Shown here: positions 26,839-35,847 of the stretch, in pieces
Position numbering within the stretch: position 1 is the stretch's first letter
Layout of the letters: each line of letters opens with the position of its first letter
DNA from: Flavobacterium sp. CF136
GTDB taxonomy: Bacteria > Bacteroidota > Bacteroidia > Flavobacteriales > Flavobacteriaceae
DNA: 64,000 nt
Assembly (NCBI RefSeq): GCF_000282055.1
Contig: NZ_AKJZ01000016.1
Location: 124,001 to 188,000 of the forward strand
Reading direction: 5' to 3'
Notes under the pieces: generated by a model
Told to the model about the DNA's origin: nothing
Database searches by the model: none
What the model saw: the letters and a program-made list of their open reading frames with translations, nothing else
Program-made: the position numbers and the translations under genes

Positions 26839-27585
26839 ATGACAGCATCAACAAATAAAGTAGCACTGGTAACCGGGGCTGCAACTGGTATTGGTCGTGC
26901 TATTGCCATTCGCTTGGGAAAAGACGGAATTGCAGTAGCTATTAATTATGTAGGCAGTCCAACACAAGCCGATGAAGTAGTTAATGAAATTAGGGAAGCT
27001 GGCGGTATTGCAACAGGGTTTTCAGCTGATGTGAGTGTGGTTTCGGACATTACTAAACTTTTTAATGATGTCAATACAACATTTGGCGGAATCGATATTG
27101 TAGTTGCCAATGCCGGAATTGCTGTTATGGGTATTCCTATTGTTGATGTTAACGAAGCAGATTTTGATCGTATCAATGCTATAAATTATAAAGGAACTTT
27201 TTTTGTGCTGCAACAAGCAGCAAAACATGTTAGAAACGGCGGGCGTATTATTCAGATATCTTCAACGAGCTCATTATATCCGGCAGCGGGTCTTGGAATC
27301 TATGCTCCCAGTAAGGCTGCCGGTAAAGTAATTACAGAGATACTGGCACAAGAACTTGGGTCGCGTCAAATATCAGTAAATAGTGTTTTCCCCGGGCCAA
27401 CAGCAACACCTCTAATGCAAAAAGAAGTTTCAAAAGAGGAATTCGAAAGGATCGGTCAAAATATAAATTTAGGAAGAATGGGGAAACCAGAAGATATTGC
27501 CAGCGTAGTAGCATTCTTATCAGGTCCTGAAGGAGCCTGGGTAAATGGTCAGCAAATAATTGTAAATGGCGGTGGCAGAATATAA
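26839..27585 (+). CDS. Short-chain dehydrogenase/reductase
   Basis: A 248-residue Rossmann-fold NAD(P)H-dependent oxidoreductase. The coenzyme motif TGAATGIGRAIA is at residues 12-23, NAG near residue 90, catalytic Ser in QISSTSS and YAPSK (Tyr and Lys) near residue 155; the C-terminal VNGQQIIVNGGG is the family ending. It is the last gene of the DoxX-pirin-SDR operon. The substrate is unknown, though quinone or ketone reduction fits the neighbours. Confidence 0.92.
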   Translation: MTASTNKVALVTGAATGIGRAIAIRLGKDGIAVAINYVGSPTQADEVVNEIREAGGIATGFSADVSVVSDITKLFNDVNTTFGGIDIVVANAGIAVMGIPIVDVNEADFDRINAINYKGTFFVLQQAAKHVRNGGRIIQISSTSSLYPAAGLGIYAPSKAAGKVITEILAQELGSRQISVNSVFPGPTATPLMQKEVSKEEFERIGQNINLGRMGKPEDIASVVAFLSGPEGAWVNGQQIIVNGGGRI

Positions 27586-27788
27586 TTTTTTAAACTGTTT
27601 TTCATTGATGTTATTCTTTGTGAATCAATTATTTATAAATTTAATTAAGGTTGTTAATGCAAATTGTATAAAATGTCTATCCAATTCTATAAAAGATTTT
27701 GGTAAGCAATTAACGTACTTTACAATATTTAAGAATCATGAATACACAGGCCTAAACTTTACTAAAGATTACTCTTAAAAAAGCCATT

Positions 27789-28838
27789 ATGACTGACATT
27801 GCCCGCCGTTTTCCCGAAAATCCATTATTAATGCCTAAAGATTTAACGGCAAGCGCACCAGAGCTTCAGATTATTAGTTTACTGAATCCCGGCGTGTTTG
27901 TATTTGAAAATAAAACATGGTTACTGGTTAGGGTTGCTGAATCCATTGCACAAAAAGAGGGTGTGATTTTCTTTCCGGTGGTGAATGCAATGGGTAAAAT
28001 AGAAATTATCGAAATTCCTCTTAATGATCCGGATCTAATAGCCAATGATGCAAGGGTAATTAAATATAAAGGTCTGGATTACCTTACTACTCTTTCTCAT
28101 CTTAGACTGTTAAGCAGTGATGATGGGATACATTTTTATGAACCGGAAAACACCGAAGCTATAATGGGTGAAGGTATACTGGAACAATTTGGAATAGAAG
28201 ATTGTCGGGTAAGTAAAATTGGAGATACATATTATCTTACCTATACAGCAGTTTCTGAAAACGGTGTAGGTGTTGGACTGCGTACCACCAAAGATTGGAA
28301 AAATTTTGTAACAAAAGGTATGATTCTTCCTCCACACAACAAAGACTGTGCTATTTTCGAAGAGTTGATCAATGGTAAATATTATGCGTTACATCGCCCG
28401 TCAAGTCCACAGATTGGAGGCAATTATATTTGGCTTGCCGAGTCATACGATAGTATTCACTGGGGAAATCACCAATGCATAGTAAAGACCCGACATGGTT
28501 TGTGGGATAGTGCAAGAGTCGGTGCAGGTACTGCGCCAATCAGAACAGAAAAGGGATGGCTTGAAATTTATCATGGTGCAAATAGTGAGCATAAATATTG
28601 TCTGGGGGCATTTCTAATGGATCTTGAAAACCCTTCACATATAATTGCCCGTTCAGTGGAACCTATCATGATGCCACAGGAAAATTATGAACTCAGCGGT
28701 TTTTTTGGCTATGTAGTTTTTACTAATGGACATGTAGTTAATGGTGATCAGCTTACTATCTATTACGGTGCTGCCGATGAATTTGTTTGTGGTGCGCATT
28801 TTTCGATTGCGGAAATCCTGGCAACACTTCGATTTTAA
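27789..28838 (+). CDS. GH130-family glycosidase or phosphorylase
   Basis: A 349-residue five-bladed beta-propeller enzyme with no signal peptide, so cytoplasmic. Family marks are GIEDCRVSKIGDTYYLTYTA (the usual GIEDPR with Pro changed to Cys), GLRTTKDWKNF, a substrate-binding LHRPSSPQIGGNYIWLAES and the late GWLEIYHGA and YYGAADEFVCGA. GH130 members cleave or phosphorolyse beta-mannosides or related linkages. It is convergent with the GntR-type regulator and marks the start of the carbohydrate region. Which activity applies cannot be decided from sequence here. Confidence 0.82.
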   Translation: MTDIARRFPENPLLMPKDLTASAPELQIISLLNPGVFVFENKTWLLVRVAESIAQKEGVIFFPVVNAMGKIEIIEIPLNDPDLIANDARVIKYKGLDYLTTLSHLRLLSSDDGIHFYEPENTEAIMGEGILEQFGIEDCRVSKIGDTYYLTYTAVSENGVGVGLRTTKDWKNFVTKGMILPPHNKDCAIFEELINGKYYALHRPSSPQIGGNYIWLAESYDSIHWGNHQCIVKTRHGLWDSARVGAGTAPIRTEKGWLEIYHGANSEHKYCLGAFLMDLENPSHIIARSVEPIMMPQENYELSGFFGYVVFTNGHVVNGDQLTIYYGAADEFVCGAHFSIAEILATLRF

Positions 28839-28869
28839 ATTATTTTGAATTAGCAGGTTGTCTAAAAAA

Positions 28870-29913
28870 TTATAACGAATCCCTATCAATAAAATTAAAA
28901 GGATTTTTAATTTTTCCTTTATTATTATTCATTATCATTGTTGCTGCAGTATTTCCCATTTTTTTAAAATCTGTTGACATCACAGCAATTCCAAGAAGTC
29001 TTTTTAAAGGAGTTTCATCATAAGATATTATTCCGATATCCTCACCAAGCTTGAAATTTTTTGCATTCGCCGAATCGATAAGCTTCACCAGATCATCATC
29101 TTCCACAACAATAAACAGATCTCCTTTATTAATTGCAGCTCCTTCACTTATTTTATTTAATATTTCATAATCTATTTCCTTTTCGGTACAGAACTTTGTA
29201 AACCCTTTTTTTATCTTATTGAGATAAGTATAATGATAATCATCTGTTACTGCTAATTTAATAGATTTAAATTTTTTTATCTTTTCTAAACCTGCAGTGA
29301 GGGCATTGTAGACATCCTCCTCGAAATCCTGAAAGATCTCTATTATATTTCCGTCAATTTTCAACTCATTGTTATCCATAATGATGAGTTTCTCAGCAGG
29401 AATCCTTTTTATAACTTCTAAAGACTCTCCGCTAAAATTGTTCTGACTCTGTTTATCTATTTTAAAATGAGGCATTATGATGTAGTAATCATACCTGTTG
29501 GCATGCTTTTCCATTAAACTCTTAAAAAGAGATTCATCACAGTTATAAATCTCAAAATCACTGTGAAAATTATCATCAACAGTCGCACAGAAAGAATTAT
29601 ACATTTCAAGTTTGTAAGTACTCAGCTTATTGATCAAAAAAAGAACATTTATTTCAGCTATTAATTTAGTGCTGTCAATATAGGTTCCCTTTCCGGGGAT
29701 AATTTTAATGGCTCTCTTTTCCTTTAGCACTTTATACCCTTTTTCAACCGTATCCCTGGAACATTTATATGCCTTACTGAATTCATTGATTGAAGGAATA
29801 CGGTCACCATTCTTAAGATTTCCCCTGGAAATATTATCAATAAAACAATCTGCTATCTGCAGGTATTTCGGTTTAGTAGAATCCTCCAAATTCAAATCAG
29901 TAAGTATATCCAT
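28870..29913 (-). CDS. GntR-family regulator with LacI-type sensor domain
   Basis: A 347-residue regulator with an N-terminal GntR winged helix (about residues 14-82: PKYLQIADCFIDNISRGNLKNGDRIPSINEFSKAY in outline, GKGTYI at the wing) and a C-terminal periplasmic-binding-protein-like sensor (about 90-347; ISYDETPLKRLLGIAVMSTDF near the end). This arrangement is common in Bacteroidota sugar regulators. It lies between GH130 and the glucuronide operon, with its own 335-bp upstream region. A minus-strand -7-like AATATTTG is at 29938-29945. Confidence 0.88.
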   Translation of the reverse strand: MDILTDLNLEDSTKPKYLQIADCFIDNISRGNLKNGDRIPSINEFSKAYKCSRDTVEKGYKVLKEKRAIKIIPGKGTYIDSTKLIAEINVLFLINKLSTYKLEMYNSFCATVDDNFHSDFEIYNCDESLFKSLMEKHANRYDYYIIMPHFKIDKQSQNNFSGESLEVIKRIPAEKLIIMDNNELKIDGNIIEIFQDFEEDVYNALTAGLEKIKKFKSIKLAVTDDYHYTYLNKIKKGFTKFCTEKEIDYEILNKISEGAAINKGDLFIVVEDDDLVKLIDSANAKNFKLGEDIGIISYDETPLKRLLGIAVMSTDFKKMGNTAATMIMNNNKGKIKNPFNFIDRDSL

Positions 29914-30248
29914 AGTCAGTTATTTAGTTGGAAATTACAAATATTAATGCTAAAATAAATTTTATTTTCATTTTGATTTAATTTTAAGGACAGTAACACA
30001 TTCTTATGCATTATTTTTCCCAATTTATTAAATAATATAAAATATTCTGCAATATATACAAAAATAAGTGTAAAAAACACGTTAATCAAAAAAGCAACAT
30101 AAATCGTTTAAAAGATTTCTCTTTTTAAAGGATTTATATTGCCATTTATTAAATGATTTTACATTATGGATAAAATCAGTCACACAAATCTGCTTGCAGA
30201 AAAAATTGTTTTTCTTTTAAAATAAATTCAAAAAAACAGAGCTGAAAT
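29914..30248. other. Gene-free stretch upstream of the GntR-type gene
   Basis: This 335-bp AT-rich stretch separates the end of the GH2 gene from the GntR-type regulator. It holds the latter's promoter (-7-like AATATTTG on the minus strand at 29938-29945) and the 3' untranslated part of the GH2 operon. No convincing terminator or operator is seen. Confidence 0.4.
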
Positions 30249-32108
30249 TTACTCATTTGTATGCAGTTCTTTATCTTTAATTTTCTTATAGTAAGCTTGT
30301 AATACATAAAAAGCTTTTTTCTTCTCTCCATTTTTACTGATGAGACCTTTTGTATTCCACCCTTGTTGATAAGTTGGATTGTTTCGTCTTGGAGAACGGA
30401 AGTCTGCCAAAATCCATGGTGACAGCCCACTGAAGCTATCCGGAAAGCGTTCCTCGAACATTTTTATTTGTTCCTGATAATACCATTCCTGATATTCTTC
30501 ACTAAACCGGACTGTTTTATCAGCGTGGAAACCAAACATCCCCTCTGCACCTGTCTCACTAATAAAAAACGGTTTATCAAAAGCCACTGTCCACTTTGCA
30601 GTGCGGCATGATTCGGGTGTTCCTCCATACCATCCTAAATATTCGTTTAAGGAAACTATATCGGTATATTTTCCCAAAGGATCTTCTACATGATTTGCTC
30701 CTGCATTATAGCCAGCTTCCAATGCAGCAGATATAATTCTGGAAGAGTCTAATTTTTTTGCCAGCGTAACCAGTGAACTCATAAATTTTGTGCGAACATC
30801 TGATATCGGGGTTTCATTTCCTACTGACCAAATAATTATACTTGCCCTATTTTGATCTCTGGCAATCATTTCACTGAGCTGTTTTTTTGCTTTCTCAAGT
30901 ACAGCATCACTTTTAAAGTCAATAGTCCAGTATACCGGTATTTCACTCCATACCATAAGACCCAGGGAATCTGCAGTTTTAATAGTCTGCTCATCATGAG
31001 GGTAATGCGCCAGACGTACCATATTACAATTTAGTTCTTTGGCCCATCCTAACAATTGCAAGGCATCTTTTTTTCCATGTGAACGGCGGATTTCCTGAGG
31101 TATTTCTTCATGAATACTGATTCCTCTTAAAAAGACCTGTTTGCCGTTTAATACTATTTTTTTACCTGAAACCTCAATTTTTCTAAAACCTATATTTTCT
31201 GCTATTGTTTCTTTATTGAAACTGAATTTTACATCATACAGCTTTGGATTTTCGGGTGACCAAAGCTTTAGTTTACTGACTTCAAAACTAAAAGACACAC
31301 TATCTTCCTGAATGTCAAACTCTTTTTTAAGTTTCAGTTCGGCAATTTCTACTGTAATTTTTCCCTGGGCTTTTTTATTTGTTTTCGCCCATCCGGTAAG
31401 TGTATATTTTCCCTTTTGCCCGGCTGTACTTATCTTTGTCAACGGATCCAGCTGTAAATTATACTGCTCAATAAAATCCTGAGGTACAATAACCAGCTTA
31501 ACATCTCTGGTAATCCCGCCATAATTCCACCAGTCTGTATTAACAGTTGGAATCTCATCCGAATGGCGCCTGTTATCTGCTCTTACAACTAAAAAATTAT
31601 CTTTATCTTTAAGTAAACCGTCTGGAATTTTAAAATTAAAAGAAGTAAAACCTCCCTTGTGCGTGCCTAACTTTTTTCCGTTTAAGTATACATGCGCTTC
31701 ATAGTTGACCGCTCCAAAATACAGATAAACATCTTCCCCACTCGAAACTGACGGTTTATCAAATTCACGCTGGTACCATACACTTCCTTCATAATACTGA
31801 AATATGCGGTCCTGGCTGTTCCAGTCTCCCGGCACTTGTATGCTGTAAGGATCTTTGTATCCATGTTCCGTCCATTTGGTTGGATCCTTAGATTCGCTGT
31901 TATTCCAATATGCTCCTTGGTCATTCTCTGGTCTTTCTTTAAAACGATAATCATAAAAACCAGTATCATAAGGGTCAATTATATAATGCCATGTTCCGTT
32001 TAAAGACACATTCTTTCTTCCTGACGTATTTACAATTAAGTCTTCTTGTGCCTCTGCATAAAAGATGGATGCTATAAAAAGCAGTACTATTAAAACTATT
32101 TTTTTCAT
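30249..32108 (-). CDS. GH2 beta-glucuronidase-like glycosidase
   Basis: An exported GH2 enzyme of 619 residues with signal peptide MKKIVLIVLLFIASIFYAEAQ, then sugar-binding, immunoglobulin-like and TIM-barrel domains. The acid/base is E432 in WSVGNETPI and the nucleophile E518 in FISETGAEG. The C-terminal WNTKG (N585, K587) reproduces the NxK motif by which E. coli-type beta-glucuronidases hold the uronate carboxylate (N566, K568), so a terminal glucuronic or galacturonic acid is the likely target. It follows GH88 (64 nt) as the last gene of the operon DUF2264-GH16, GH88, GH2. Confidence 0.88.
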   Translation of the reverse strand: MKKIVLIVLLFIASIFYAEAQEDLIVNTSGRKNVSLNGTWHYIIDPYDTGFYDYRFKERPENDQGAYWNNSESKDPTKWTEHGYKDPYSIQVPGDWNSQDRIFQYYEGSVWYQREFDKPSVSSGEDVYLYFGAVNYEAHVYLNGKKLGTHKGGFTSFNFKIPDGLLKDKDNFLVVRADNRRHSDEIPTVNTDWWNYGGITRDVKLVIVPQDFIEQYNLQLDPLTKISTAGQKGKYTLTGWAKTNKKAQGKITVEIAELKLKKEFDIQEDSVSFSFEVSKLKLWSPENPKLYDVKFSFNKETIAENIGFRKIEVSGKKIVLNGKQVFLRGISIHEEIPQEIRRSHGKKDALQLLGWAKELNCNMVRLAHYPHDEQTIKTADSLGLMVWSEIPVYWTIDFKSDAVLEKAKKQLSEMIARDQNRASIIIWSVGNETPISDVRTKFMSSLVTLAKKLDSSRIISAALEAGYNAGANHVEDPLGKYTDIVSLNEYLGWYGGTPESCRTAKWTVAFDKPFFISETGAEGMFGFHADKTVRFSEEYQEWYYQEQIKMFEERFPDSFSGLSPWILADFRSPRRNNPTYQQGWNTKGLISKNGEKKKAFYVLQAYYKKIKDKELHTNE

Positions 32109-32172
32109 GGTTATTTCTTGTGTAAATTAAGATGTGGCTTCTGCAATATTGATTTCGAATATTTAATCTAGA

Positions 32173-33366
32173 CTATATCTTTTTGTATCTCAAAAGAGCT
32201 TCAATTAAATAATAGTCACCATAACTCAGTGATGCATCTATTTCAGTTTTATTAGGCATATTTCCAACTCCGTGTTTAAGTAAAAATCCCCCATTAGTTT
32301 TAAAATCAGCAAAATATTCACTGCTGAGCAGCGTATTGATTATTGTGGCAGAGGCTTTAATATAGTTTTCCGAAAGCGGTTTATCAGCATAATCACTAAG
32401 TTCAATTAGTGCGGAAGCTGTTATGGCAGCTGTTGAAGAGTCACGCAGGGCATTGGGTATACCGGGAGCACTATAATCCCAGTAAGGAACCAAATCTTTG
32501 GGCATATTTGAATTGCTTAAAATATAATTTGCAATATGATTTGCCTGTTCAAGATACTTTAAATCTTTTGTTTCACGATACATAACAACATATCCGTAAA
32601 GCCCCCATGCCTGCCCTCTTGCCCATGAAGATTCATCAGCAGCTCCCTGATTGGTAATCTTTTTGGTAACTTTTCCATCTCGAGTGTCGTAAACTATTTC
32701 ATGATAGGAACTGTAGTCCGGTCTGAAATGATTTTGAAGTGTTGTATTGGCATGATTAATTGCAATATCACGGTAGACAGGATCTCCGCTGTATCTGCTG
32801 GCCCAAAAAAGCAGTTCAAGATTCATCATATTATCAATAATTACCGGCATTTCATCTGCTGATGCATGATTCCAGGGAGCACTGTCCCAGGATTTAATGC
32901 ACTTTGCAATAGGGTTATAGCGTGTAATAAGACTTTTAGCACTTTGCATCAAAATAGCTTCATATTCTTTGCCGGGATGTAAACGTTCTGCATTTCCAAA
33001 ACTGTAGTACATCATAAACCCCAAGTCATGAGTGGTAGTATTATTTTGTTCTTTTTTAAGGTCTTCCAAAAAAATTAATGCCTGCTTTTCCAAATCAGGA
33101 GCTGTCACCGCTTCATTAAGATATAATAAGGTTCCGGGGTAAAACCCACTGCACCACCATTCGGAATTACTGGTCTCCAGCTTTTGACTTTTATCATCCC
33201 AGGATTTTGGGTATTCTCCCGGCTGTACTTTTGTCGAAAGATACCGATACTGCTTAACGGAATTATCTAAAGCAGAATCAATTTTCTTTATAAGATCGTT
33301 ATTTTTCTTTGTTGCGCATGCTTGGGCAATGAATAATATTATTATAAAGATTAAATATTTTTTCAT
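32173..33366 (-). CDS. GH88 unsaturated glucuronyl hydrolase, lipoprotein
   Basis: A 397-residue (alpha/alpha)6-barrel enzyme that removes the 4,5-unsaturated uronic acid left at the non-reducing end by polysaccharide lyases, through hydration of the double bond. The two catalytic aspartates are D114 in THDLGFMMYYS and D178 in VIIDNMMNLELLFWA. The N-terminus MKKYLIFIIILFIAQAC is a lipoprotein signal, so it acts in the periplasm or at the outer membrane. It lies between the DUF2264-GH16 fusion and GH2 in one operon, implying that a lyase acts upstream; the BNR_4 protein at 40166 is a candidate. Confidence 0.9.
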   Translation of the reverse strand: MKKYLIFIIILFIAQACATKKNNDLIKKIDSALDNSVKQYRYLSTKVQPGEYPKSWDDKSQKLETSNSEWWCSGFYPGTLLYLNEAVTAPDLEKQALIFLEDLKKEQNNTTTHDLGFMMYYSFGNAERLHPGKEYEAILMQSAKSLITRYNPIAKCIKSWDSAPWNHASADEMPVIIDNMMNLELLFWASRYSGDPVYRDIAINHANTTLQNHFRPDYSSYHEIVYDTRDGKVTKKITNQGAADESSWARGQAWGLYGYVVMYRETKDLKYLEQANHIANYILSNSNMPKDLVPYWDYSAPGIPNALRDSSTAAITASALIELSDYADKPLSENYIKASATIINTLLSSEYFADFKTNGGFLLKHGVGNMPNKTEIDASLSYGDYYLIEALLRYKKI

Positions 33367-33468
33367 TAGGCTGTTTTTATGTAGGTGGTTAGATAGTTAA
33401 TGCAATTTATAAAATAAGTCTGCAACTTTTCTTCACAGTTTGATTATTATCAAAAGCTTCAGGTTATT

Positions 33469-35436
33469 TTATTGTTTTTTCAAGCGTTTAATTGATATAT
33501 TTCGTGCCAGATATTCTGTGTTTTCAAGTTTTTCAGCTGTTCCGGAGGACCCTTCCATTTGTAAGTTAATGATAAGCCACATTGGATGATTTGTAAAATT
33601 TGTCCAATGGTCCCCTATTTTTTCTCCATCCAAAAAATAAGAAACAACAGTATTTATATCATCTATGCGTTTAAGTTCTACACTGTATTGATGCCAGTTG
33701 GCTGATGCATCCGGTATGTTTTTCTTTAGCGTTGTACAGTTTTCAGGTGTAATAAACGTATTCATCCAATTGGTACTGTCTCCTTTAAATTCCAGAATAT
33801 CGATCTCCGGCGGCCATCCATTTACAGCAGTGAGCCAGAACGCAGGCCATGTTCCCTTTTTTATCGGGGCTTTAAATTCGCCCGAAATACGGTAAACAGG
33901 ATATTCTTCCGTTACGGTTATTTTATGCTTGGCGTGTACGGCACCGCTGTAATATCTAATATCATAATGCGGATCAGACTTGCTTTTTCCTTCGTTATTT
34001 GTTGAAGGGACAGCAGTTAATTTTAAAATATTATTATTTAAATCGACCTGATTCTTCCGCATACGTGCTGTACCGTTATGATCTGTTCCCCAGGGATAAA
34101 ACATATTCCATTGCTTATCGAACATATTTTTGGATTTAAAAGAACCGGAATCTAAGACTACTTCCCATTTCCGTTCATCAATAATCTTCCGGTCATAATA
34201 AGCATGATCTATAACTGCTTTTTTTCCGCTCCAAATTTTCTCTTGTGTGTAAGGCGCATCTGGTGCCTGCCAAAATGGGGTCTGAATGGGAAGTCCAAGA
34301 GGTAAAAAAGCTTCTGTACATAAATATAAACTTCCGGTACTGATATAAGGTTCTCCAATTTCAGGCTGATGTCCGTAAAATCCAATTGTTAACCAGCCAT
34401 CATCTGTAAAAGTGTCGGGAGCTTCCATCTGTTTTTTAATAATGCTCAGTAAAGCACACCGCACCTGTGCCGGATTTAATTCTACAGGAAGTTCCTGTAG
34501 AAGAGCCATTTGTGCTAAATTTTGAAATGCTCCTACCCTATACGCTAACGAACGGCCAATTGCCGGATATGTTCCCTCCGGAGAAATAAGCCGCTCCTGA
34601 ATTGCTGTATAACGCTTAGAACGTTCTATAAATTGATTAGCATTAACTATAAATTCATTTTTATAGCGCCAGTTCACAAGCGTATCTTTTTTTTCTTTTA
34701 AAACTTTAAGGATGTCAAGCATCATTGGCTGAATTACATAACTGTTATAATAATCCCAATGATAATCTTTACCGTCACCATATGTTCCGTCACCAAGGTA
34801 CCATTCACTATGTTTTAATAAGGCATACTCTATGCGGACCATATCGGCTTTGCCTTCGTATTTTAGCAGTGCCGCTTCAATCATGGCCGTAAATAATAAC
34901 CAGTTTGTATATGCGGGAGATATTACTCTGGTACTTTTTAGGGCATTTATAACATTCTGTTGTGTATCATTATCAAGTTTTTCCCATAATAAAGGAGCTC
35001 TGAGCAAGCCTTGGGCAAAAAAAGCTGCATCTACCAGAGGCTGTCCGCCTTCGTTGAAATTCATATAGTCTTTTGAGGCAGGATCTACAACATTTTTTAT
35101 TCCGGCAGCAGTAAGATTAATATATTCTGCACGAAGTTTCCCTTCAGGTGTGTCATCCGGTCCTAATTGCAACCAGGGTGCTATACCGGAAAGTGTTCTC
35201 CCAAATGCTTCTAAATATGTTACTTTGTCCCGGTCTCCGTACGCATGTGGTGCTGTTTCAACCGGCATTGCAGATTTTAAACGCCCCTCTGCTGTGGCCT
35301 GAAGAACAGGATGAGCAATTTTGGTCAGCATTTTTACAAAGTAAGCACGCTGTTCCAAATTATTATCCTTGTTTACCTGAGCGGCTAAAGAGCTAAAAAA
35401 AAGAAACAAAAGAATTTGAGTTCTAAAATATTTCAT
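33469..35436 (-). CDS. DUF2264 domain fused to a GH16-like domain
   Basis: A 655-residue exported protein (signal peptide MKYFRTQILLFLFFSSLAAQ). Residues about 30-400 form a DUF2264 (alpha/alpha)-barrel region: HPVLQATAEGRLKSAMPVE, LEAFGRTLSGIAPWLQLG, and WYLGDGTYGDGKDYHWDYYN. DUF2264 members have, as I recall, been classed as GH154 glucuronidases. The C-terminal about 215 residues are a GH16/laminarinase-like jelly roll with the full catalytic motif EIDILE (residues 544-549, E-x-D-x-x-E). Two potentially active glycosidase domains in one chain is unusual. It is the first gene of the operon with GH88 and GH2, next to the hybrid two-component regulator. Confidence 0.8.
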   Translation of the reverse strand: MKYFRTQILLFLFFSSLAAQVNKDNNLEQRAYFVKMLTKIAHPVLQATAEGRLKSAMPVETAPHAYGDRDKVTYLEAFGRTLSGIAPWLQLGPDDTPEGKLRAEYINLTAAGIKNVVDPASKDYMNFNEGGQPLVDAAFFAQGLLRAPLLWEKLDNDTQQNVINALKSTRVISPAYTNWLLFTAMIEAALLKYEGKADMVRIEYALLKHSEWYLGDGTYGDGKDYHWDYYNSYVIQPMMLDILKVLKEKKDTLVNWRYKNEFIVNANQFIERSKRYTAIQERLISPEGTYPAIGRSLAYRVGAFQNLAQMALLQELPVELNPAQVRCALLSIIKKQMEAPDTFTDDGWLTIGFYGHQPEIGEPYISTGSLYLCTEAFLPLGLPIQTPFWQAPDAPYTQEKIWSGKKAVIDHAYYDRKIIDERKWEVVLDSGSFKSKNMFDKQWNMFYPWGTDHNGTARMRKNQVDLNNNILKLTAVPSTNNEGKSKSDPHYDIRYYSGAVHAKHKITVTEEYPVYRISGEFKAPIKKGTWPAFWLTAVNGWPPEIDILEFKGDSTNWMNTFITPENCTTLKKNIPDASANWHQYSVELKRIDDINTVVSYFLDGEKIGDHWTNFTNHPMWLIINLQMEGSSGTAEKLENTEYLARNISIKRLKKQ

Positions 35437-35461
35437 ACTTAATTGATAAAAAATTAAAAAG

Positions 35462-35497
35462 ACCTGCCTGTCGCAATAACCAATTGCTCAGGCAGGT
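35462..35497 (-). terminator. Terminator-like hairpin in the DUF2264 leader
   Basis: The arms ACCTGCCTG (35462-35470) and CAGGCAGGT (35489-35497) form a 9-bp stem, with an inner 5-bp GCAAT/ATTGC helix. On the minus strand a T-run (CTTTTTAATTTTTT) follows and the start codon is only 26 nt away. It may end readthrough from the regulator gene or act as an attenuator. Confidence 0.6.
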
Positions 35498-35518
35498 TGT
35501 AAAAAAAACACACACTTA

Positions 35519-35547
35519 CAAAACTAAACAAACTTTATCTTACTCAA
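35519..35547 (-). promoter_or_regulatory. Putative promoter of the DUF2264-GH88-GH2 operon
   Basis: On the minus strand TTG (35545-35547) stands 18 bp before TAGTTTTG (35519-35526), a full TAnnTTTG match. Transcription from here would give a leader of about 75 nt that includes the hairpin. A second start nearer the GGGGyAAA box is possible. Confidence 0.45.
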
Positions 35548-35742
35548 GGATAAACTCTTCTGTGTGATATAGGGCCATCTTTGAATCCCATACCCGAAAA
35601 CTATTTTTTTATATTAATTAGTCATAAATAATTAAATAATTGATTTTTCTGTTCTGATCTAATCTGCTCCTCTAACATTTATTCCATAACAAATGCCACT
35701 GATTTATTTTTCAAATTAACAAGCCTTTAAGAAAATCTGAAG

Positions 35743-35772
35743 GGGGTAAAATCACTATTTAAAAGGGGCAAA
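35743..35772. promoter_or_regulatory. Direct repeat GGGGTAAA/GGGGCAAA, candidate regulator site 1
   Basis: GGGGTAAA (35743-35750) and GGGGCAAA (35765-35772) repeat with a 22-bp period, i.e. about two helical turns, as expected for the tandem HTH of AraC-type DNA-binding domains. The surrounding bases (GGGGGTAAAATCA) are shared with the site at 48420-48449. Confidence 0.6.
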
Positions 35773-35847
35773 CCATTTGAAATTATAACGATATAAAAAA
35801 ATGTATGAATAATTATATTATGAGCATGTTTTAAATTGAAATTAGGT

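Larger units (their letters stand above)
35437..35847. other. Leader and regulatory region of the DUF2264-GH88-GH2 operon
   Basis: This 411-bp gene-free stretch separates the hybrid two-component gene from the operon it probably controls. It contains a GGGGyAAA direct repeat (35743-35772), a promoter-like pair (35519-35547) and a strong hairpin near the start codon (35462-35497). No gene is seen. Confidence 0.6.

Noticed and set aside
27566..27778. Small plus-strand open frame after the SDR gene
   Set aside because: It starts inside the SDR gene and has a low-complexity composition; no start site or family pattern supports it.
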